A DNA stretch of 55,942 bases from Spirochaetaceae bacterium (GTDB taxonomy: Bacteria; Spirochaetota; Spirochaetia; Treponematales; Breznakiellaceae): assembly GCA_031281945.1 (NCBI GenBank), contig JAITER010000034.1, positions 1 through 55,942 on the forward strand, given 5' to 3'. Positions 49,233 to 55,942 of the stretch are shown here, in pieces. Position numbers and translations under genes: made by a program. The first letter of the stretch is position 1; the number at the start of each line of letters is the position of its first letter. The notes beneath the pieces were generated by a model that made no database searches, was not told the origin of the DNA, and saw nothing but the letters and a program-made list of their open reading frames with translations.

Positions 49233-49694
49233 TCAATAATCAACAGAGTTATTAAGCAAGTTCAATTTCTTTTTTATAAATATAATAAAAGGCGTTATAA
49301 TTACAACATTTACTACACCGCTATATAACACCGAAAATAACGCAATCGCCAAATTTGAGCCTAACGCCGCCTTATCTTCCAAATATATAAGCGCCGCGAT
49401 TACCCCAATAAAAGCCCCGATAAATCCGGCAATCCACGTTGTTTTCCCGTATATTTTGAAAAAATCAAGCGCGTTTACCAATTTTTCTTTTTTTATTTCT
49501 CTTTTTAATGAAACAGAAAACGCAAAAGCCGTTTCCTTAAACCCAAATAAAATACTCACAAAAACCAATGGAAATATTACGACAAATATAATTGTGGGAA
49601 TATCCAGATAATGCCATATAACGCCGCCTGATGTAATAATCATCCAGCCAATTCCAGCCAAAAATATCGCTACGGAAATAAAATGCCTAATCAT
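49233..49694 (-). CDS. MotA/TolQ/ExbB-like membrane protein, short
   Basis: A 153-residue protein with four helices (about 5-25, 30-52, 88-108, 118-140). The second half, GAFIGVIAALIYLED..ALGSNLAIALFSVLYSGVVNVVIITPF, follows the pattern of the last two MotA helices, and HYLDIPTIIFVVIFPLVFV that of the MotA N-half. The cytoplasmic loop that contacts the flagellar switch is almost absent, so it is not a functional flagellar MotA. A proton-channel-like role or a truncated relative is possible. No MotB/TolR partner is next to it. AT-rich. Confidence 0.55.
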   Translation of the reverse strand: MIRHFISVAIFLAGIGWMIITSGGVIWHYLDIPTIIFVVIFPLVFVSILFGFKETAFAFSVSLKREIKKEKLVNALDFFKIYGKTTWIAGFIGAFIGVIAALIYLEDKAALGSNLAIALFSVLYSGVVNVVIITPFIIFIKKKLNLLNNSVDY

Positions 49695-49811
49695 AAATTA
49701 TCCAAAAAATTATGTTTATATTATATATCATACGGACTTGTTTTGGAAAGGCTCTGAATATTCAGGCTAGTATTTCACTTTAGACGATAGATTTTATAAA
49801 GTCAGTTTTTA

Positions 49812-49962
49812 AGTTGAAGTTGACTCTGAACCAAGTATGGCGGCCGACATTGCTTGCACGGCTCGGCCAACAACCGTTAAAAACAGCAAATGCGTAGCGC
49901 TTTGCAAGACTTAAAACCCCGCAGGTTAGAGATAAGCAACAGGGTTATTGAAATAAGTCCAA
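49812..49962 (-). repeat. T-element degenerate copy R19
   Basis: GGCCAACAACCG, AGCAAATGCGTAGCGCTTTGC, then AACAGGGTTATTGAAATAAGTCCAA: middle and left end readable, the CAACTC end worn. The rest of 49695-50068 has no gene. Confidence 0.6.
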
Positions 49963-50068
49963 TTAACAAAACCGCATTTTCGCGGCCTCGCGGCGGCGGC
50001 GAAAATGCCAAGCTTCGCCCCAAAAACAACAGTCTTCGCTAACGGACGGCTAATAGAGTTTTATTTTT

Positions 50069-50890
50069 TTATTCCGTAAATTTTAACGCATAATCTTCAC
50101 GAAATTTGTTGCATGGAGCGTCCAGACCTTTTATTGGATGTTCTTTGTCGCATAACTTTATATCTTTAGGCGCCAACTTTTTATTGATAAAGCTCATTTC
50201 TAATACTGATGGAATTTCAGTTTTGTATATCAATTCTGAATGATTATTGCCGTGTGTATGCGCCACATAAAACCGGGAAGAAAGCGCATCCAATAATTCT
50301 TCAAATTTTACGCCTGACTCTTTTAAATCATGGAATTCAATCACGAGGCCGTTTATTTTATCCCAATAAGGCGCAAGGCATGGAAGGCATAAATATTCCC
50401 CGCCTTCAATGTCCATTTTTATAAATACAGATAAATCTTCAACTTCGCCAAGTTCTTCAAAAATCGTTTTAAAGCAAGTGTTTTTTTCATCATCATGTAT
50501 TCCAATAAATTTAGGAATAAAACGCCTTCCATTTTTAGGGTCAAAAAATTTATTAAATCCTATCCGGCTGCGCAACATATTCAAATAATATAAAAACCAT
50601 CGTTTGTTTAAACCCAACAAACCTTTAAGCAGTATTGCGGCGCATATTTCAAAACTATTTCTTTTCATAAATGGCAGTAATTTTGTGGAATAATCATAAG
50701 AATATATTTTTACATCTTTTAGTTTGGAAAAACCTTCCTCAAAAGTCCAATCGTTATTTACACCAAAAGATAATAATATTTTTGTTTTATCAGTTGCGCG
50801 CATTGGTATTACATACCCGCCGTCAAAATCATTTCCCACACGAACCAAATCGTCCAGTTCAACCGGACGGCATTTACTAAAATCAAACAT
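50069..50890 (-). CDS. FkbM family methyltransferase-like protein
   Basis: A 273-residue protein of the FkbM/methyltransf_21 type: GNDFDGGYVIP, LLSFGVNNDWTFEEGF (SAM-binding start, about 36-51), and VFIKMDIEGGEYLCLPCL, the KMDIEGxE signature near residue 160. Such enzymes O-methylate sugars or other metabolites and are often in surface glycan loci. Here it stands alone in AT-rich DNA between repeats, suggesting horizontal acquisition. GGAGT precedes the ATG. Confidence 0.78.
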   Translation of the reverse strand: MFDFSKCRPVELDDLVRVGNDFDGGYVIPMRATDKTKILLSFGVNNDWTFEEGFSKLKDVKIYSYDYSTKLLPFMKRNSFEICAAILLKGLLGLNKRWFLYYLNMLRSRIGFNKFFDPKNGRRFIPKFIGIHDDEKNTCFKTIFEELGEVEDLSVFIKMDIEGGEYLCLPCLAPYWDKINGLVIEFHDLKESGVKFEELLDALSSRFYVAHTHGNNHSELIYKTEIPSVLEMSFINKKLAPKDIKLCDKEHPIKGLDAPCNKFREDYALKFTE

Positions 50891-51280
50891 TGTAACTCCT
50901 TACACATAACCTGTATTTCCACTGGTAAACACGATTCTGTTTCTTCAAATTGAATTTTTTAAGTCTTTCTTTCAATGCAAAACGAGGAGCCGTGTTGCGT
51001 GGAGACGCCATAAATCTGAATGGAACCGGCGAAACAAGGCGGAGCTTCCGCCTAGACGTCACTATAAAAAAGATTAAAAAAGAAAGGCGCTCGCCTGTAT
51101 TTCCCGGTAAATGTAATCCAATATCAAAAAATTTTGTTAAATGAGGTATGTGGGGGGGGGGGGGTAATCATTAACAACGGCTTCATTTCAATGTATAGTA
51201 TATATGTCTTTTGGCAATGATGCAAGATAGAGGCCTCGAGAATCCAGCCCCCAGTAAACTGTTAAACACCGCCTGTTATA
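50891..51280. other. gene-free interval with poly-G
   Basis: No supported gene. A possible AT-rich leftover of coding DNA lies at 50950-51140 but shows no motif. The interval holds the poly-G tract at 51152. Confidence 0.5.
51152..51164 (+). repeat. 13-base poly-G tract (intergenic)
   Basis: Thirteen G after ATGAGGTATGT, a short ATG-led stretch that ends at the TAA right after the tract. No larger frame depends on it. Confidence 0.85.
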
Positions 51281-51409
51281 TTGGACTTGTTCGCCAACCC
51301 GGTTGGTTGTCTACTAACCTGCGGGGCCAGGCTTGGCAATCAAGCTTATGCTTGGTAATCAAGCACAGGCTTGATTCAGCTTGCGAAAACTGAAGTTTTA
51401 GAACAACGC
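51281..51409 (+). repeat. T-element copy R20 with TA on both sides
   Basis: TTGGACTTGTTCGCC to GAACAACGC, flanked left by TA (51279-51280) and right by TA (51410-51411). Middle part contains the CTTGGTAATCAAG arm. Confidence 0.82.
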
Positions 51410-51559
51410 TATTGCTTCTATGTTTTCGTATGGCGCCCGTTTCAACAAAACAACAACCCGTTAAACGATGCGAATAAAACCGAACAACTCTACTTAAAGA
51501 ATTTTGAAAGCGCGGAATGCGTAGCAAGCGTGTAAACGCTGGAGTCAGCGTTTCTTTTT

Positions 51560-52054
51560 CTATATTATTTTTTCAAAAAAACAAAACAATCCGTTTCTCC
51601 AACTCACCTCTCCAACTTTTTTATATCCTAATTTATTATACATCTTTAACGAATATGGATTTTCAGAAAACGCATCTAAACGTATTGATTTTATTCCATC
51701 GATCTTCATTTTTTCTTCTATCATTTTCATTGTTTTTGTTCCAACGCCTTTATTTTGAAAATTTACTTTTACACAAATACGGTGTAAAACTATAAAATCA
51801 TCATTTTTATATTCCCATTTAGTTTTTAAATATTCATTATCAAATTCTTTATTTAAAACAAATATTGATGCAATTTCATTGTTTAACATTCCGGCAAACA
51901 TTTGCTCTTTTAATATATCTTCTTTTAGTATATCTTCGTTTGGATACGTTTCATCCCACTGAAATACGTTGTTGGCAATCATGTTTTTAACAACATCTTT
52001 ATATATTTTTACGACTTCTTTAAGGTCTTTCAATTCCATTTTTTTAATTTCCAT
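51560..52054 (-). CDS. GNAT family N-acetyltransferase
   Basis: A 164-residue GNAT enzyme. The acetyl-CoA-binding motif A is VLHRICVKVNFQNKGVGTKTMKMIEEKM (pyrophosphate loop QNKGVGT), followed by IRLDAFSENPYSLKMYNKLGYKKVGEV, the classical motif B. The substrate is unknown; ribosomal-protein or small-molecule acetylation are both possible. The start at 52054 is chosen because upstream codons belong to T-element R21. AT-rich and flanked by T-elements R20 and R21 on either side. Confidence 0.82.
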   Translation of the reverse strand: MEIKKMELKDLKEVVKIYKDVVKNMIANNVFQWDETYPNEDILKEDILKEQMFAGMLNNEIASIFVLNKEFDNEYLKTKWEYKNDDFIVLHRICVKVNFQNKGVGTKTMKMIEEKMKIDGIKSIRLDAFSENPYSLKMYNKLGYKKVGEVSWRNGLFCFFEKII

Positions 52055-52089
52055 GTTATTTTTTACATCCTCTCTTAAATAAAGCAATA

Positions 52090-52270
52090 GAGTTGTCCGA
52101 AAACTTGAGGTTTCCGCAAGCTGAATCAAGCCCAGGCTTGATTATCAAGTCTAAGCTGGTTCAGTCAACTCCCGCTTAAAACGCAAAACGCCCGGCATTT
52201 TGCAAGGACTAAAGTAAAGCTTAGCCCTGCAGGTTAGTAGACAAGCAACCGTGTGGACGAACAAGTCCAA
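52090..52270 (-). repeat. T-element copy R21, long variant
   Basis: 181-base minus-strand copy with the extra GCTGAATCAAGCC/GGTTCAG arm; preceded by TA, ending ACAAGTCCAA. Confidence 0.8.
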
Positions 52271-52309
52271 TCTATCACAAAAATATATTTTCTTCCATAC
52301 TTCAAGATA

Positions 52310-52466
52310 TTGGACTTGTTCAATAACCCTTTTGGTTATCTACTAACCTGCGGTTAGTTTGCAAGTCTTGCAAAACACTTCGAATTTTGCTGTTTTTTAG
52401 CGGAAGTTGGCTGAATCAAGCTTAGGCTTGATTCAGCTTGCGTAAACTGAAGTTTCCGAACAACTC
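52310..52466 (+). repeat. T-element copy R22 with TA on both sides
   Basis: 157-base plus-strand long variant, TTGGACTTGTTC to CAACTC, flanked by TA (52308-52309 and 52467-52468). It cuts the QueG-like gene. R21 and R22 face each other 40 bases apart. Confidence 0.85.
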
Positions 52467-52476
52467 TATTCAATTT

Positions 52477-52672
52477 CCACCTCCAAAGATTTTCTTTTTT
52501 TATATCCGCAAAACGGAGAAAATTACCATAGAGCATTTCTCCGTTTGGAATTTGTTTCATTCGTTCTTTCAACCGATCCGCATAACCGGACAATAGCTTC
52601 GGCTCTTATTATGCCGCATTTATGAATTCCGAGTGTATAAGCTTTTTGCTGTATTCCTTGTTCAAGTGTCAT
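52477..52672 (-). pseudogene. N-terminal fragment of a QueG-like protein, frameshifted
   Basis: From the ATG at 52672 the chain reads MTLEQGIQQKAYTLGIHKCG with IIRAEAI; a one-base shift near 52596 then gives LSGYADRLKERMKQIPNG and EMLYGNFLRFADIKKE. This matches the N-terminus of proteins related to epoxyqueuosine reductase (QueG) and similar double-4Fe-4S oxidoreductases. The rest, including all cluster cysteines, is missing, and T-element R22 begins where the match ends. Confidence 0.6.
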
Positions 52673-52756
52673 AATAATTGCCACTTTGTTTTTTATAATT
52701 ACCATATTCTATTTTTTTATGCAATATTTTTTCCAATAAATTTCAAGAAAAATGTC

Positions 52757-52864
52757 GCATAACATTAAAGTTGTTTACGACATTTTGGCGGCGCGGACAA
52801 GGGCTTTAGCGACTACAGCTTCGCGACGCCCGCGTTGCGTGTCTCACATACATCCCTGTTATGC
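52757..52864 (-). other. attC-like site 11
   Basis: GCATAAC (52757-52763) and GTTATGC (52858-52864), with CACATACATCCCT as the cassette-gene side. 108 bases. It belongs to the leftward lipoprotein gene at 53078, 214 bases upstream. Confidence 0.65.
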
Positions 52865-52921
52865 GCAATACACCATAAGATTTTGTGTAATATAATAAAA
52901 CAAAAGAAGAAGAATATAAAA

Positions 52922-52953
52922 TAATGGGGGCGGACTACGCCCGCAAATTATTA
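52922..52953 (-). terminator. hairpin downstream of lipoprotein gene
   Basis: GGGCG/CGCCC with an ACTA-type loop, flanked by complementary AATAATG/AAATTATT. Possible terminator for the 53078 gene. Confidence 0.4.
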
Positions 52954-53077
52954 TAAATAATAGGGTAAAAAATTATCTTAAAAATCTTCCGTAAAAAACG
53001 ACGGAGATCGGCTGCGCCGTCCTCCGTCTACACGCTTTTTCAAAAGATGATGCCGGGCGCCTTTGTGATGCCTTATT

Positions 53078-53497
53078 TTATTGGGATTTGATCCACGTCC
53101 CCCAAAATGATATAGTGAGCGTTTCATTGTTGTTAGACAAAACATAAGTTCCATTATAAGGCAAAAAATCATCAGCAGCATAATTCCCAGTTGCAAGTGA
53201 TTGTGACTGGCTCAGCCAAGTATTATTATAATACATATCGACTGCCTGTGTAGTAATATTGCCACCGTTAATGGAATACGTCCCTCTTTCTTGAGGAAAA
53301 TTGTCTTCCCACCATGTATAGGATCCATTGTTGAGTATCAGCTTAGAATTGTCTCGTACCCATGTTCCATTTACCGGGGATGGGGATCCACCGCCGCCGT
53401 TGTCATTGTCCGTGGCGCCGTTATCGCACCCCGCAAGCCCAATGCCGATTATCGACACCAGGGCAATAATCCCGAAAAAATTGAAAAAATTCTTCAT
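53078..53497 (-). CDS. Treponema-type small lipoprotein
   Basis: A 139-residue lipoprotein with signal peptide FGIIALVSIIGIGLAGC, a spelling that recurs in large families of Treponema lipoproteins, then a Asp/Asn/Gly linker. The mature domain has NGTWVRDNSKLILNNGSYTW, GTYSINGGNITTQ and NGTYVLSNNNETLTIS, a lipocalin-like repeated-strand pattern. The start at 53497 is set by AAGGAG seven bases upstream. It is probably surface exposed and anchored in the outer membrane. Cassette-like position relative to attC-like site 11. Confidence 0.85.
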   Translation of the reverse strand: MKNFFNFFGIIALVSIIGIGLAGCDNGATDNDNGGGGSPSPVNGTWVRDNSKLILNNGSYTWWEDNFPQERGTYSINGGNITTQAVDMYYNNTWLSQSQSLATGNYAADDFLPYNGTYVLSNNNETLTISFWGTWIKSQ

Positions 53498-53752
53498 AGA
53501 GAACTCCTTTTCCATAACGCCGACCCATATGGACGGCAATTACAGTTGATTAGTCGCCTTTATAGGCGATCCGCCCCAACGGGGCGGTATATCAAAAGCC
53601 GGATACCCCCAATGGGGCAGAACGGCAGTTGATCAGTGATAAGGTATAAAAAATCATAACTTCCACGGAAATTTTCAAATAAAACGCCCAAATCATCAAC
53701 TATTGGTCAATATTATTGAATAATAGACAATTTGTCAAGAGAAAAGAAATTG
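53498..53752. other. divergent intergenic region
   Basis: Lies between the leftward lipoprotein and the rightward XRE gene. Contains hairpins CGCC/GGCG (53548-53562) and CCGCCCC/GGGGCGG (53571-53586). It must hold both promoters. Confidence 0.5.
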
Positions 53753-54118
53753 ATGATATTATCCTATGACAGGCAAATGAATAAATCAGATAATCTTAAA
53801 GAAATTCTTTCAAGGAATTTGCGGGAAAACCGCCGGAAATGTGGTCTTTCACAAGAAAAACTGGCTGAAAAAGCAGGAATTTCCACCCAATACCTCGCCA
53901 TGATTGAAATTGCTCGTAAATTCCCTACCTCGGAAGTCCTTGAGCGCCTTGCCGGAGCTATGGACATAAAAGTCTATGAACTTTTTTTAATCGACCATTC
54001 CCCAAGAGAGGAGCTTGAACGGCTGGAGCAGTCTATTATCGCCAATATTGAGCAGGTTGTGCGTGAGGCCATACAGGAAACACTCGCCGAAAACCGCAAA
54101 GGCAATGACAAGGTATAA
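53753..54118 (+). CDS. XRE family transcriptional regulator
   Basis: A 121-residue helix-turn-helix regulator. The HTH (about 15-70) reads LSRNLRENRRKCGLSQEKLAEKAGISTQYLAMIE, followed by FPTSEVLERLAGAMDIKVYELF, the classical XRE/Cro fold. A C-terminal helix (LERLEQSIIANIEQVVREAIQ) likely mediates dimerisation. Starts at 53753 and 53777 are both possible; upstream TTG is unlikely. It diverges from the lipoprotein gene and may regulate it. attC-like site 12 follows in the orientation expected of a cassette gene. Confidence 0.85.
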   Translation: MILSYDRQMNKSDNLKEILSRNLRENRRKCGLSQEKLAEKAGISTQYLAMIEIARKFPTSEVLERLAGAMDIKVYELFLIDHSPREELERLEQSIIANIEQVVREAIQETLAENRKGNDKV

Positions 54119-54187
54119 CTTGCCCTCTTACAAAGGACAGTAAGCCGTCCACATATTGTAATCGCTTAGCGAGATGCTTCATGGCAA

Positions 54188-54218
54188 GGGTCTGGGACAG
54201 TTGCTCCGCAACAGACCC
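54188..54218 (+). terminator. hairpin downstream of XRE gene
   Basis: GGGTCTG (54188-54194) / CAGACCC (54212-54218) with an inner GTTG/CAAC pair, then CACCAAATTTTTT. Confidence 0.5.
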
Positions 54219-54355
54219 CACCAAATTTTTTGCGTATCCATATGGGTAAAACATAATGAGGTAAATAATTTTTTTTGAATAAATGTTTTTAAAATATATG
54301 ATTTAGATCATTTATAAGAAATTAATATATAAATAATAAAGCACGGGGGTACTTC

Positions 54356-54506
54356 GCATAACAGACCGTTGTTTACGCTACGTGCCCCAGCTTGCTGGGG
54401 CACATTCCCACGCCACACTCCATCCACATTTTTGCAACCTTGGTCTTTGTTGCGCAAAGCCCTTATTCGGGCTGCAAAAACGTCATATACAGCCGGAACG
54501 TTATGC
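54356..54506 (+). other. attC-like site 12
   Basis: GCATAAC (54356-54362) with AGACCGTT, and CATATACAGCCGGAAC before GTTATGC (54500-54506): 151 bases, rightward. Its core has the hairpin GTGCCCCAGC/GCTGGGGCAC. The right half resembles partial site 3. Confidence 0.68.
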
Positions 54507-54596
54507 GAAGTGTAGCCGTACACCATTTTTTTCAGTTGTTATTTTAGATTTATTCCAATATATTTATTATTTTTATATTATTGTTTATTTCAGTAA

Positions 54597-54707
54597 TTGG
54601 CCTTGTTCGCTCGCCCTGGTTGGTTGTCGCCCAAGTCTTGCAAAATGCTACGCATTTTGCGTTTTTTAAGCGGTTGTTGTTCGGAAATTGAGGTTTCCGA
54701 ACAACTC
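54597..54707 (+). repeat. T-element copy R23
   Basis: 111-base plus-strand copy, TTGGCCTTGTTCG to GAACAACTC then TA, with the perfect terminal stem and the short (no extra arm) form. Confidence 0.85.
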
Positions 54708-54768
54708 TATTTTTGTAAATAATGTTTAATACTATTTACACAGTATATTCAAAGTTTTTCGTCTATCG

Positions 54769-54906
54769 CTAACCGCCCCCATGGACGGCGTGGCGGCGTT
54801 CGATATGCGGGCTGTAGCCGCGAACCTCCTCCAGACTAGGCAACCCAGACATACGGGCTAAAGCCTCTGTCCATCCGGTTGCGCCGCATCTTTCCCCTAA
54901 ACCCAT
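54769..54906 (-). CDS. doubtful small ORF (45 aa)
   Basis: A short frame downstream of the MATE gene on the same strand, beginning MGLGERCGATGWTEALARM. I recognise no family. The composition looks coding-like, but there is only a weak ribosome binding site, and it may be a fragment of a lost gene. Confidence 0.25.
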   Translation of the reverse strand: MGLGERCGATGWTEALARMSGLPSLEEVRGYSPHIERRHAVHGGG

Positions 54907-54937
54907 AACCTGAAACGGCGTCAATCATTTCTTGTTT

Positions 54938-55942
54938 TTACTCACCCCTCATAATACGGAACAACGGACGGCTCAACACAACCGCAATCCCTGTGGTCAG
55001 AATATCGGCGGCGGGCTGCGCCCAGATAAAGCCGTTGAAGGCGAAAAGATGATTCAAGAGATACAGCAACGGAACATAAAACAGCAGTTGCCGCCCCAGG
55101 GTAATAATCATCGACTGAATGGATTTGCCGAAGGACTGGAAACTGACCATCAGCGTTATCTGTGAACCGATAAACGGCAGTCCCCAAACAAAGGTATGCA
55201 TCATCGCCTGTCCAGCTTCAATCGTCGGGCCGTCATTGATAAAGAAGCGGATGAACGCATCGCCGAAGAAGCCCAAGATAAAACTTCCGGCGATACACAA
55301 CGCTGTCGCGTAAACCAGGGTGCGTTTAAATCCTTTGCGGAGACGATCATAATTTTTCGCGCCGTAATTAAACCCGGCGAAAGGCTGCCACCCTTGAGCC
55401 AGCGCAAAAATCAGCATGAAATACAAACTGGCGATCCGCATTTGAACGCCGATACCGGCAATCACAAAGTCGCCATAACCGGCGGCGATGCGGTTCCCCA
55501 GAATATTGGAAACGCTCATGATAACGTTGCTCAATCCCGCGGGGACGCCAATGGAGAGTACTTGAAACCACATTGTTTTGTTCGGTTTGCAATCAGATGG
55601 TTTAACGGAAAGCAGGGTCTTTTTCGATAGGAAGTAGCGCACGCCGTAAACAAACGAGACGGCCTGCCCCGCAACGGTCGCCCATGCCGCCCCCGCCGTC
55701 CCCATGTCGAACCAAAAAATCATGATGGGGTCAAGAACGATGTTAAGTACGACGCCCATAAGCATAGCGTACATCGCCTTATCCGTGGCGCCCTCGCTCC
55801 GCATCTGGCCGCCCAACACGGTTCCCGCCGCCGCTATAGGTATGAAAATATTCACTATTGAAAAATAATTATCGGCATGGGCGAAGGTCGCATCGCTTGC
55901 GCCGATAAGGTACAAGACCGGCGTTTTTACCATGAACAGAAT
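54938..55942 (-). CDS. MATE family transporter (5-prime end outside window)
   Basis: The frame is open to the window edge, giving the last 334 residues of a MATE protein. Signature FALAQGWQPFAGFNYGAKNYDRLRKGFKR is in the second half; nine or more helices are visible. Roughly the first 110-120 residues are missing from view. It differs from the MATE protein at 17504-18862 (related family, not a duplicate). The genes downstream of it on the minus strand give no hint of the substrate. Confidence 0.92.
   Translation of the reverse strand: MLFMVKTPVLYLIGASDATFAHADNYFSIVNIFIPIAAAGTVLGGQMRSEGATDKAMYAMLMGVVLNIVLDPIMIFWFDMGTAGAAWATVAGQAVSFVYGVRYFLSKKTLLSVKPSDCKPNKTMWFQVLSIGVPAGLSNVIMSVSNILGNRIAAGYGDFVIAGIGVQMRIASLYFMLIFALAQGWQPFAGFNYGAKNYDRLRKGFKRTLVYATALCIAGSFILGFFGDAFIRFFINDGPTIEAGQAMMHTFVWGLPFIGSQITLMVSFQSFGKSIQSMIITLGRQLLFYVPLLYLLNHLFAFNGFIWAQPAADILTTGIAVVLSRPLFRIMRGE

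Noticed and set aside
49233-49694. Call as flagellar motor protein MotA
   Set aside because: The cytoplasmic switch-binding loop is almost absent and there is no MotB; only a family-level resemblance is justified.
31295-54506. CRISPR array suggested by regularly recurring repeats
   Set aside because: Repeats are 110-220 bases, irregularly spaced and separated by genes; no 25-40 base direct repeats with uniform spacers and no cas genes.

Overview
The window looks like chromosomal DNA of a host-associated spirochaete, most likely a Treponema of the gut (termite or ruminant) group. This rests on mixed GC content, the short secreted lipoprotein at 53078-53497 with a signal peptide typical of Treponema, attC-like sites of the kind known from Treponema chromosomal integrons, and an ordinary anaerobe core (MEP pathway, PTS, IscR-like regulators). 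The species is an inference.

Layout. 1-4040: accessory block with an insertion-sequence end, a streptogramin A acetyltransferase-like gene, a lipoprotein/radical SAM pair and four attC-like sites, all reading rightwards. 4047-13895: core genes (band-7/NfeD pair, tRNA-Met, M16C peptidase, ispF, nth) and a gtrB-gtrA-glycosyltransferase operon whose first gene carries a 14-base C tract. 14112-19533: two lipoproteins, a beta-barrel protein and a TetR-MATE operon, with palindromes in two promoters. 19810-27279: a complete mannitol PTS locus (EIICB, HPr, MtlR activator, EIIA, mannitol-1-phosphate dehydrogenase, Enzyme I). 27299-30749: argD, then cystathionine gamma-synthase-type enzyme with two Rrf2 regulators. 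31295-38450: a second cassette block in which genes and attC-like sites read leftwards. It holds hypothetical proteins, outer-membrane-like proteins, three paralogous exported proteins and two broken genes. 39134-49694: mostly core genes (TylF-type methyltransferase, RNase II/R, YggT, SprT-like protein, potABC without potD, MBL hydrolase, MscS, MotA-like protein). 50069-55942: accessory genes (FkbM methyltransferase, GNAT, QueG-like relic, lipoprotein, XRE regulator), two attC-like sites of opposite orientation, and a MATE transporter cut by the window edge.

Two repeat systems overlie this. (1) Twelve attC-like sites, complete or partial, with GCATAAC/GTTATGC outer boxes; no integron integrase is visible in the window, so this is a CALIN-like arrangement in three places. 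(2) A 110-180 base element, found in about 20 copies, with TTGGACTTG at one end and CAACTC at the other and strong internal hairpins. An empty and a filled copy of the same site (37049-37078 versus 36011-36150) imply insertion at TA with TA duplication, as for a non-autonomous (MITE-like) mobile element. Three truncated genes abut copies of it. Four homopolymeric G/C tracts of 13-15 bases, one inside gtrB and one inside a repeat copy, point to slipped-strand phase variation.
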